The position numbers and the translations under genes are program-made. The notes below the pieces were generated by a model that saw only the letters and a program-made list of their open reading frames with translations, ran no database searches and had not been told where the DNA came from. 64,000 bases of DNA from the NCBI GenBank assembly GCA_003260075.1, contig QLIY01000533.1, positions 34,121 to 98,120 on the forward strand, read 5' to 3'. Positions 38,801 through 50,800 of the stretch are shown here, in pieces (position 1 is the stretch's first letter; each line of letters opens with the position of its first letter). The stretch is from Phallusia mammillata. Lineage: Eukaryota; Chordata; Ascidiacea; Phlebobranchia; Ascidiidae.

Positions 38801-41800
38801 ACCCCACTAACCCCTAAAACTAAACAATATGCCATGGTATGCTTATTTTTTTCAACTTACACTTTTTATAAATGTCCCATACTAAAGCGTTAACGCCAAA
38901 ACAAGTATGTACAGTCAACTGCTATAAACCGCCTACCTTTCTTGTTCCGGCCAACTTGAATCAGGTTCAGGTACTATTGATGCAACTCCGGCACTGGCAG
39001 AATGTGAGGTGCTTTGGCACGTCGAATCCTGTGGTAAATAAAGTCAGATGTAAGGCATTGAAATGATTTCGGTCACACGGACTTAAGGCCATCGTTTTCG
39101 TTAAGAAGTTGAGGGATTTTAACCTTGATATAACAGGTAATTGGTAAAAACTATATCACAAAATATATAAGATTTAATGGTGCATTAGTTATTAATGGAA
39201 TAAATAAGAAATTTAAAACAAGAATTTAAAACATATAGCATAAATATTGCCGGTGGCCTTTTCAGAATGCATTTTGAGCTATCGCCGTCTTAACCAATTG
39301 TTTGATATTGTACAAACGCTTAAGAGCACAACTTTCACATGTCACAAATTCACAAATGTTCACTTTTCTTACCATACTGGATCGTTGCTGGGTGTTCGGA
39401 TTGCTCGAAAGGCTGGAACTATTGCTGGAAGATTTGTCACTTGCATTAGGATAGGGACGATTCTGTTGTTGATACTGACTGCTAGGCGATCTACGGATTA
39501 CAGAAAAAAAACTAAATTTAAGCAACGACCAAGGCAAAGAAACGAAAACCTATTTTTTAGGAAGACAACAGACGAACTATTGTTGCTTGATAACATGTCA
39601 TAATTTATTTGATGATGATTTCCGTGTCTTTTGTTTCACTTATTCTATATTTCCCAAGGTGTTTTAGTATTTGAAACCTACGTTTTTCTTCTATCTTTCC
39701 ATTGGCTGTTTTCATCACGTGACCTTTCGCCTTCGGTTTGATGGGAGGACTGAAATATGCACATACGGGGATTTTTAACAACGACATTAAAATATAAGCT
39801 ATTGCTGCCAGGCATAATATCACATTTATAGTGCTCTTCCGGCAATTTTATTGTATGGCATTAATAAATGAAACATACACATTGGTAACGGTTATGAAAT
39901 AAACGTTTGTAGTCGTACTAGCAACTTTAAGACTTTGGATTATCACCTTAAGTTCTGCGGGAGATGGGGTGCCACGTTTCCGCCGTTTTGATTTGTTACT
40001 GCTCGATCCCGAAGATTGGCCGTCGTGAGCGGAATGGGCTGAAGATTGCACGTGTTTTCGCTTGCTGTGGAGGCCGGAACCAAGCGGGGAAAGATCGTTG
40101 GAACTCACAGCGACAGCCACCTGCCAAAATTGAAGGTTCGTTTAGTTTGCGACGCAACAATATTAGAAGGTGAATTGCTCGAACTTCTAGTTGTAATAAT
40201 AACAATGCAAAGAGATCGATGTAAACTGCTTCGAGCGATGGCAAAAAGGACAAAATTGTATCAGCAACAAGCCAACACTTAATGACTGTCAAATGGAAAA
40301 AAAGTTAGAATTGACAGAAGTATTTCTTATTTTACCGATGACTTTTAAACAGCGTTATAATGAGGACTAGCATTCGGATATTTTTTAGGAGAAACTTTTT
40401 GTCTAATTTTGTTAAAAACAGAAACAAACTAGAAAGTCGGTTATTTACCGATTTACACATACACAATTTGACCTACAACCCTGTTTCAAAATATCGCCAA
40501 AAATATGACATTTAAGAAAAAGCGGGATGCTAAATCTTTTACTGGTTTTAAACTGTTTCAAAAGTTTTTACTTTAACATTCTATGTACCTGGACGCTCTC
40601 AGCCCTTCGTATAGGTTGTTCAGTTTCACTTCCCGTCGACAGAGTGGGCAAGCGACTAAAGCGATCGCCTGTATTATCGTCAACACCAGTTAAATGTGGA
40701 TGTGCGTCAATACGAGGTTCGTTTTCAGATCCTGCAAGGCGCGTATCGCCAACACTGGGTGGGGAGCGAGAGTCGCGCTTTCTTTGTGGGGCCGACTCAG
40801 GTCGAAGGCGAACCCACAGCGACGGAAAACAGTCTTGGAAGTTGGGAGATTTTGCAGATGTTTTAGAAGGTTTGTGTTTTGCTTGCGATTGCTCCTGTTG
40901 CCCTTCTGAAGGGGAAAAGTGGTATGATTTTCGACTGGAATGTTCGGTTTTATCTTTAGAAGCCAGGTTCTGTTTTGCAAATTCCTGGTTCCTGTTCGGG
41001 ACACACAACGTGTCAAGTTGTTCGGCGCGCGGGATCGGTTCGGGCGCAGAGCGGCGGGATTTGCTTTTCGGTGCCGATCTCACTCCAGTCTGCTTCTTAA
41101 CTGGTGAGAGATCAGGACTGGCATAGGATGTTTGGCTTTCATTAAGTTTCGAATACTTGGCTTTAGCAGATGAAGAATTGGTACGTTCGCGGGAGTAACT
41201 CTTCCCACTGGAAGCAGGGAGCGGGGACACGGAGCGCACAAAGACCGACTTCTCTTCCTCATCCGAACTGGATGAAGAACAGCTATCCGAAGACGCAGGC
41301 CTCTCCTCTTCATCGGAGGACTCCGATTCGGATGATGAGGCTGCAGAGTGTGGTGGAGGATCGCGGGAGCATTTTTTCTCCGCAACACGAACTCTAGAAG
41401 GTCGTTTGTTTCCTGTCCTCCTATGTTCGCCCGATGGTTGTGTATGGGAGACTGTTACATTACGGACATTAGGAGATGGCTCGTTATTGCTGTTATTGTT
41501 CACGGAATATGGAAAAGTACCCTCAGAACGACGATCAGCCTTTCTACTACTTTCCGTACCCTTTGCCTTGCTCAAATGCTTATCAGGATGGTCTTTGGCG
41601 CTTGGAACCAAGGGAGAATCTTTCCTTGGAATAGGACTCGATTTATTTTGGCTCCTGGCTGACAGGGGACTGTTCTTAGAGCGCTTGGCGCTTTGGACCC
41701 CACTTGGACGCTGTTGGGGAGCCACAGACGTCCGTGGGACAGGAGATGAAGATCTTTGACTGGAGGCTGAGCTGTGACGACCACGTGATGAGCTTTTGGA

Positions 41801-44800
41801 ATGGTTGGTGCGCTTGTCTGAATTTTTACCTACAAAGGAGTGAATATGTACGCGTTAAGAGCAGCTGCTTTCAAACGGTGCACCTCGGAAGTAAGCCAAA
41901 AAGAAAAATTAAGGGGGGGGGGGGAGCTTTTGGAATGGTTGGTGCGCTTGTCTGAACTTTTACCTACAAAACGAGTGAACATTTATGTGTTAAGAGCAAC
42001 TGCTTTCAAACGGTGCACCTCGGAAGTAAGCCAAAAAGAAAAATTAAATTTATATATATATATGATTCTAAAGGGAAAATGACTGATTTTTCCATATTAC
42101 TACAAATAAGACACCCGCAAAATTTTATCATTTTAGGCGCGCCCTGGGAAAAAAAGGTTGAGAAACACTGGCTTAGAGTTATGAATAAAAAAATCAAACT
42201 ATCTACTAGGGATGTGCCAAAATTGCAAGTGTTCTGTTTGGTCGAGCACCGGGGGGGGGGGAAGAAACACTGGCTTAGAGTTATGAATAAAAAAATCAAA
42301 CTATCTACTAAGTTTATTTGAAGTTGTTTAGAGTCAATTGGAAACAAAAACGTTTTTTCAACAGTTGTTTAATAGATGGTTTTCAAACAAAAAATGTAAA
42401 GATATGTCTATCTTTTATTATCAATCGACCCAAAAACAGGCATGTCTACAAGTAACAAAACTATCACATCTAATAGCCAAAACTTTAAGAAGAATACCTG
42501 CTACTTGTGGTCTAGCAGGACCACTAAATAGTGTGTAAGACTCAGATTATCAGCTTACAGCTTGGCGGAATTTAATGACGCAACCCTGGCAAAATTTGGA
42601 AATTCCGTCTAGCGGTACCTTTTGTATTGGTAGAAGTCCTTGATGGTTTCGTGGTATCCCCGCTGGCTGGTGAAGCCCTGTGGTTTGATGACGATTTAGT
42701 ACTCGTTCGTCCGCGATTGGAAGATTTGCGCTGAGAGTTTTGGCTGCGAAAATTAAACATGGTTACGAACTGAGAATAAATGACATAACGCTTTTGCTAT
42801 ATGCGCTGTATGTAAGATGGGCATGCGTGAGGCTCAAGGAATTTTGGGCGTTAAAAGTGTCAATTTATTTTTTCATGTAACCTCGTGAAATGTGTTAACC
42901 GAGATTTCAAGAAACTACTCGACAATTAAGCACCACATTTTTATTTTGCTCCATATAGCAATATTTTGGTCGTTTTTCTTAGAGTTACTGTAGAACTCGA
43001 CCAGTAGTGTAACGAAGACAACTCTGAAAAAACATTATTTTTAGAAAAAAAGTTAGTGAAAATTGCATCCAATCACCTTGTACTATTTCTCCCACTTGCT
43101 CCTTCACCATGTCCGCTCCCATGTTGCTCCGCTCTTGCTCCTGCAGCGGACCTGCTCTTTTTTCCTCTTTCGGAGGAGGTGTGATCAGCCGCGGAGGATG
43201 CGGCATCTTCTGCGGGTTCAGTCATCATGTAAGTGCCGAGATCCCACTTTCCCGTCTCCTCCTCCCGCTCCTCAGGCTCGCTCTCTTCGCTCTCACTCTC
43301 CTCTTCCTCCTCCTCGCTGCTGTCGCTGTCACTAAAAAGAGGGAAAGGGGTTACTCAAGGTCACTTGTGAGTAGGGGATTTCCCCATTTAACAAAAAATG
43401 CTGTTTTTTGATCAAACTTTTTTTAAATTAGGAAAAAATTAGATCTGTGATTTATTTCAATTAACAGACTTTCAAAAAAGTCAATTGGCCAATGCAAAAA
43501 TACGATTATTTCTTTAAGTAGTACATTTTGCGATAAGAAAGTATCGTAGACACTCTTTAACAAGTGAGTTACGCAGTTTTTTAAAAAAATACTCCGTTAT
43601 CTTCTTACAAAAAAAGGGTTTATCTCAAGTTATAACACACCCCCAAAAAACACAGCAACACAGTACTAACCTTAAACCAACATCAGCGGTCAAGGGGGGG
43701 GGGCAAGTGAGTTACGCAGTTTTTTAAAAAATACTCCGTTATCTTCTTACAAAAAAAGGGTGTATCTCAAGTTATAACACACCCCCAAAAACACAGCAAC
43801 ACAGTACTAACCTTAAACCAACATCAGCGGTCAATGCAGGGGTTAGAGTAGCGTTATTGTCGTGTCCTGTAACAAAGGAAACATGTCAGAACCGGTAAAG
43901 GACGACTCACAGAGAAGGTCGTTTATATTACAAAGCGGGCGACTGTGTTTGTGACATGTGGCTGAATGTCATGTGCAAACCGTTGGCATGGTGCGGTCAC
44001 ATGACATTACATGAGTGATATAATAGGAAACGTAGTTTTGCATGAAAACTTTAGACATAAGTGAACAAAGACATATATGAGTGATTGATTTTTTTAATAT
44101 TTGTATAGTTGTCATATAGAGCAATTATGGGTAATAGATTTTACGTGGCAGCAACAGCCTATTAATAACAGAAAACGAATGTTTTACTGTTGAAAACCTT
44201 GCACTAGTGTACCGCGGCGCACAATTTGAGAAATATTTGCATACAATTTACGTCATATCTTAATGCGCAAGTACCAAAAACGTCATTTTCAAAAATTCGC
44301 TTTTCAACATTGCAAACGCCTCGAGGACATAAAAAGACATATTCGCGCAGTATAATCCCGTTACCAGCCGAGATAATCTACTTACCCTGAGCCCGAACAT
44401 CTTCCAACGTGCCGCCGTCCTTTTGCTTGATCTGTGGAAATGATACGCGTTTTAGCATGGTTTACAACGCCTTAGTGGGTCTTCACATGCAATATAACAC
44501 CCATTGTGGGGTAAGGTTCTTTGCATTTATCAAAAACGAATCAATACTTGTTTGTGCACAGCAGATGGTAACGACTTTATATTTGTCTCGTTTACCAATT
44601 GGTTGCTCTGGAATATAAAATCTACCCTATGTTTAACTTAATTATCCACACTCTTGAAAAATCATGCTTATTTGTTTTCTGCAATGTTTACTGTGTTTTG
44701 CATTTTCTTCACTCAAAAATGGTCAAACTTTTTTCCTATATTTTACACCAGGGTAAATTTTCTTATATTTTACACCAGGGTATTTTTTTCTGAATTTTAC

Positions 44801-47800
44801 CCCGGAAAAATTGTCTTTTTGCATTTTACCCCAGGGTTATTTTTTCTCATATTTTACCCAAAGCTACCCTCTGTGGGCGAATTAATCGCCGTTGCACACA
44901 TGAGGATTAAAACCGGTTAAATTATGATAAAGATTGTAGTTAATACAGTAAATATCAATAAAGACTTCCACCAATCCACAAAACACAGGTTTAAAAAGGT
45001 TAAAAGTAGAGACGCGGTTTAAACCTGTAACCTTAAAATCCGCGTTTGATAAATTTAAAAAAAACTGATCAATTTAACTCACATCGGTTCGGGTGAAGTT
45101 GAACTCGGCTCCAATGTTCGGTGTTTGAATCGCTGTGAGCGGCTCGTGAATTAGATGGTTCATTTCCTACGGAAGAAAATCGTGTTTGTTTATATTAGCG
45201 AATATGCGCATAATGACGAAATTCAATAAACGATACACAAACAAACCAACGATCAGGCATATAGTTTAAACTACAAGTGTTCATCGTTTATTGTGCCGTG
45301 ATAGTATGCCAAGCCCATTAAAGGCGTAATAACGAATCAGGCCATATGGGAATGCTTGGGAGACCGGCTGGATTTGGCATAACAACGACTTTAATGGGTC
45401 TGATGTACGATGACTTATAAATGAGTGGGGGGGGGGCTTATGTTAGCGAATGTGCGCATAATGACGAAATTCAATAAACGCTACACAAACAAACCAACGA
45501 TCGGGCGTATAGTTTAAACTGCAAGTGTTCATCGTTTATTGTGCCGTGATAGTATGCCAAGCCCATTAAAGGCGTAATAACGAATCAGGCCATATGGGAA
45601 TGCCGGCTGGATTTGGTATAACAACGACTTTAATGGGTCTGATGTACGATGACTTATAAATGAGTATACCGTGATCCCTGGTCGGCATGAACCCTTCAGG
45701 CCCGATCCCAGTACGTGTGGATATTCACTTTAACCGTTTATTGTGCGGACAAAAAATCTCCCCGTAAATTAGAGTATATTTTGAGTAATAATACTAAGTA
45801 CAATGCAAAAAACTTTTGCCTTAAATCCAAATTAAAAACCAAATTAAGTGAGCACTTTTATAATATGTTTTTAATAAATTTTGCCCGAACTTATTTTGGT
45901 ACAAACTTATAAATGCCACGTTATGCAGCAACGAGCTTGCTAAAAAAGCAGCACAGGGCCCCGCCACGGCATTTAGCTTATTGCAGACCCTATTTTTGCA
46001 GCACGGAGACAGACAATGACATTATTCGTATGCATGTAAAATCCCAGCATGCCACTAACACAACCGCATTTGTCAACCAAAGTGGTTAAGAATGAAGATG
46101 CAAGTCTCGAAGGTTTGCATTATTTATAGCCTTATCTGTCAACGGCGGGGTGTTGACCTACAGGCGCCTGTCTGGCCCACGAGCTTAAATTATGACTTAA
46201 AGGTAAAACCTTAAGGTGATAGCTAGGGGGGGGGGGGGGGGGGGTCAATGGATCGAACCCCACGGTCGGTGGTGAAAAAAATACAAAATACGTGGAGAAA
46301 CAGATATCATCTTGTATGTCATTTTCCGCATTAAATGTAAAATAACAAATCAATACACATCGTTCCTTGGTTTAAAAAATACAAATTTGTCAAGAAATAG
46401 AGACATTATTTTAAATGTCATTTTCCGCAATAAAGGTAAAATAACAAATAAAAATAAATTGTTTGATTAAAATTAAATGTTGTCCGATTATATTTTATGT
46501 TTCTTGGTTTAAAGAATACAACTAGCGGTGGTTTTAGTTAACGAGTTTATGCTAAAAAAGTACCGTTGTGTAAAATTAGGCTTGAGATCGAGCATAATTG
46601 CGCCAAGACAAGAATTACTAATTACACTTCATGTAGCTCAACCACAGTCGTGAATTTAATCATGAAATCAGCGTGAAAATCCCCTTTCGCGCAGTCACGG
46701 GTGCGAAATACTTTTATAAAGCTTGCGTCGAAAAAAATCGACCCACGATGTGCAGATTAGATGCAGCTATTTTTAGCTCTGACCTTCTTAGGGCCGATAT
46801 TCTTAAACTTATTCGTTAGGTGAAAACCATCACTTGTGGCGCTGCGGAGCCGATAATGGCGCTCAAGAGCTGTGCATGCCTTGAACAGGCGAACAGACAA
46901 ATTGGTCAGACATTTTGTAATGTGTGTGATACTTAAAGTGGGATGTTTAATTTGGGTAGTACGTTTTGGTTGAATATGGTTTAGTAGTCCATTTTAGGAA
47001 ATAACTTGTCTAGTATTCCGTTTCCGTTGAGGATTTTAGAAGGTTTAGGGTGCACTTTAAGAAGTGTTCAAATACCCATCAAAGACTGTCAACAGCCATT
47101 ATTTTTTTAAATTATGTACTGTAAAAACACAAAGTCAAATTTTCGCCAAGTCGATTTTATAACCGGGTGTGGTTAAATTTGAACCCCAGTCCAAATAGAC
47201 AGCGGTAAGGTAAGCAAATAAACGGAGCCACCAAGAGGTCTGTGGGACAGACGACACCTGCCTATGGGCTCAAGTAATTGGCTGATGCTGGCATATCGAA
47301 ATAACATGACTCAGACCGCACACATTGAATGCTGGTATGACGCATACGACATAATGCACATAAGCTACTGGGGGCCGTACGCCGAGGCATAAGCTACGTA
47401 TACGGGTATTCAATCTATATGACACCGTAGAACCGCAATCTATAATTCGGTTAATGTTACTTGAATGCCAGATAGAATGTTTTTAATGCCCGAGACGGGA
47501 GTTTTTGAGCTAAAAGTCCATAACTGCGTAATTGCCACGTTTAATAAATTGTTTCTCCTGTGTTACATTGGTTTCTAAAGAATAATACTTTTTCATTCAA
47601 ACAATAAAGAGAAATAGCCTTTTTCGCCTAAAACAGTTACATGGCATGCTTTTGGAATTGTCAACCAAAAAATAATGAATGAATATAAAAATATATGAAC
47701 TGTTATTTAGTGCCTTGTTTAATTCACAGTAAAAAAACAAAACAAAATTGAAACAAATATACGACTTTTTGTCATACTAAACTTGGGCTACATCAACTAA

Positions 47801-50800
47801 TATGTTTAAAGGGCTGCCAATAAATGGACGGAAATTAAAAAAAAATATTAAATGTGCAAAGTCGTGAAACTGAGATGCAGCCCCGTTATAAAGATTTGCT
47901 TTATACTTAGCATATAATGAACATGACCAAATTCGCCCTTTTGGGCTTGTTAAGTAAGATCTGTGACGAAATTATGATTGATGAAGTGGCAACGTTACGC
48001 CTAATTCCAAAAGCCCCGTAGAAGGCATTAGCAGAGACCTATTCCTAGGAGGCTCAATTATCCTATTATACATTTGATTAATTTTCAACCCCTTCATTAC
48101 AGCAGTAAGGTATCGTTTGTTATTTACACTTTAGCATGAAATTATTAAATTTTCCTAAACTCAATTCGATTAATTTTAACCCGTTCATTATAGCAGTAAA
48201 TGTATCGTTTGTTATTTACACTTCAACATGAAATTATTGAATTTTCCTGTGGTCACGGCTAACGAAACTGAAGCCCCTTTTTGTAAGTTTAAGGCTGTAC
48301 TAAGAGGTTTGAATGATACAGTAATGCGTTCAATTGACAAACATATTGTGTAAGAGACATGCGGTCGCCCCAAAGCCAAGTTTTCATATATTTCCGTAGC
48401 GTAGGCGTGTTAAATAACTCGACGCACAAAAACTGGCATTGAAAATCATTTGCCTGTAACGCGCTGTGGAGAAAAGAGATTAAACGTCTCAATGTTTTTA
48501 TCAGTGCAGTTTAAGCGAGTTTAAAGCAGTTTAAAGAGCGATAAAATTATTTGCAATGCAAAAAACACCACAAAATCTTTTTTTTTGCAGAATTTAACGT
48601 TTTGTTTTTCGTTTTATTATAACGCAAGTTTTCAATTGGTTGTTTTTTCACATATTTTCCGGCTTACTTACAAAAGCTCTTAAAAGGTACCAAATTTTGA
48701 GGAATTAAATTTTATGATTTAGTTACGAGTTTTGTTACCTGGAAAATGTGTTCCACAGCTCCTGGCATATCAGCACTCTGCAATCGTCCTCTATTGGCAA
48801 CCTGCAAAAACAAATACAATGTGTGGGGTAAAAATCATGTTTTATAACCATAATGCATAGCAGTTGCTGCAATGTTCCAGATACAATCTTACTCTAGCGT
48901 TTTTGTGTGTATGTTTTTGTCAAAAATATGGGTGAATGGTAAAAACTGAAGGTTGCAGACTGCATTGCTTCTATAAGTTGCGTTTTTTATTAATATTTAA
49001 AAATGATTAAAGGATTCGTCGTGTTTTACTTCGGAAAAATAAAAGCAATCAGAATTAAAAGGAAAGAATTTATAACAGCAAAATCACATATAAAATTCAA
49101 TTTGGACAATTTAAATATATCTTTGCCTTTAAACATGGACATATTTAACCCAAACAGTCCTACGCTTGCCGTTAAAACCAGCCCACATCAGTTTATGTTT
49201 TTGTTAAAACGTCAACAGAGAGCGTTGAAACGGTGGAAGCCATAGCTCTGAAACAATTCCGGTTTGACGAAGGCCCTCTATTGTGCGGCAGCATAGGCCG
49301 CGGAAGCCCATCAACGAGCATATGGATTGCAATATCAATGCTGCTGTAGCGCTTGCTTATGCCTGGATGGCTGTTGATTAAGTGGGTGCGCGGTATCGTC
49401 AATTGCACATATGTTGTGTGGGATTCGCTGGGCGGTTTGTTAAGCCGGAATTGCATGCGAGGAGTTCATATGGGTTTTTTTTCGCCACAGTGTTGTTTGT
49501 TTGTGGTTTTGTTTTGTGTGGAAACGGGTGGTGGGATAAATGCCGCAACGTTGCAGCAATTGGCTTTGAACTTCGATCAGTAAACAACTACGAAAAACTT
49601 GATCGCCAAGGTTAATGGCTGTTTACCACATGGATATCTCACTTTCGCTTGAATGTCTCAATATTTCTGGGCCAAAATCCTATACTTGTCAACAGTATTA
49701 TGTCTACTAGAGGTTTTGGTGTAAAAAAGGAATGACAGTTTCCTTATGGATCCCCTTAGTGGTTAGGTTGTCTATTTAGTGGAGCGCTAATTGTGGATTA
49801 CCCTCAATTTATTCAGAAGGCATTTTTTTCAGTTTACCTGTTCAAGGATGTTGGACGTACGAAGAGCGGAAGATGCGTCATCAGCGTGGGAATCTACAAA
49901 AACAAAATTAATTGCAAAATATTTTGTTATTAAATACAAGCCACAGATTTTTCCAAGTCAAAAACCCTTTAGTGCAAATTTAAAAACCTTTTTCTGAAAA
50001 AAGTAAAAAACCGGTAATATGTGTAAATTCTAAACCTAAGCATATGTTTCGAATTCTGTTTTTATAGTTAGTCCAATAGCGACCCCATACCAACGTTCAC
50101 TACCCCAGTTTCCCCAAACCGCTGACCCTAATCCAGATTTGAGACACGGCCCCTACGGCAAACCCAACTTAGCCACAGGCCTCCAGTTTAGCGAAATTCC
50201 GGCCCTGGGCTTGAGTTTTTAACACAACTAAAAACTAGTTTACTATAATCTGACTGGCACCTTTTAAGATGCCTTGATCCGACTGGTCTTGCGGTCGCAA
50301 CGTGGTGTCGGATTGCTGTGATGCAGTGAATTGATTTCGAGAGCTGCTGTTGTTCTCCCTGTATGCTCCACTACCCTTGCTGTGCCCACTACTGCCGGTA
50401 GAGTGCCTGCCTTCGCTTCTGCTGTAAAAAAACGGGCAAAATCGCGTTAAAATGGACCCAGACAAGCGTGGGAAACAGGGATTTAGCCTTGCACGTGAAG
50501 TTGAAAAAGGTTAATTCAATTATCACGGCTCTTGTGCCCGAAAAATGGCTTTTCTTTGGACGGACACTGCTTGCAGAACATGGGTATCTCGCTGTGGGTG
50601 TGTTTTCAAAGCAGACAAATGATTTAGCGTACATGGGGGTGTGGCATAAAAGTGTCACGTTTTAACAACATTTGGCAGTAGCTAATGGCCAAAAGAATAA
50701 TACTTTTGAATACACTAGCAACTGAAACAGGATGATTTAAAAGTGCAACTTTGAAACCATAGAACCGAGTTTGTATTTTTTTATTACCTGATACAATATA

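Noticed and set aside
40046-41759. Long plus-strand ORFs opposite AFF exons
   Set aside because: They are shadows of the large serine/arginine-rich AFF exon; the minus strand has family motifs and consistent splice phases.
49193-49615. Overlapping ORFs in an AFF intron
   Set aside because: Both strands are open here, none joins the AFF frame and no protein family was recognised.
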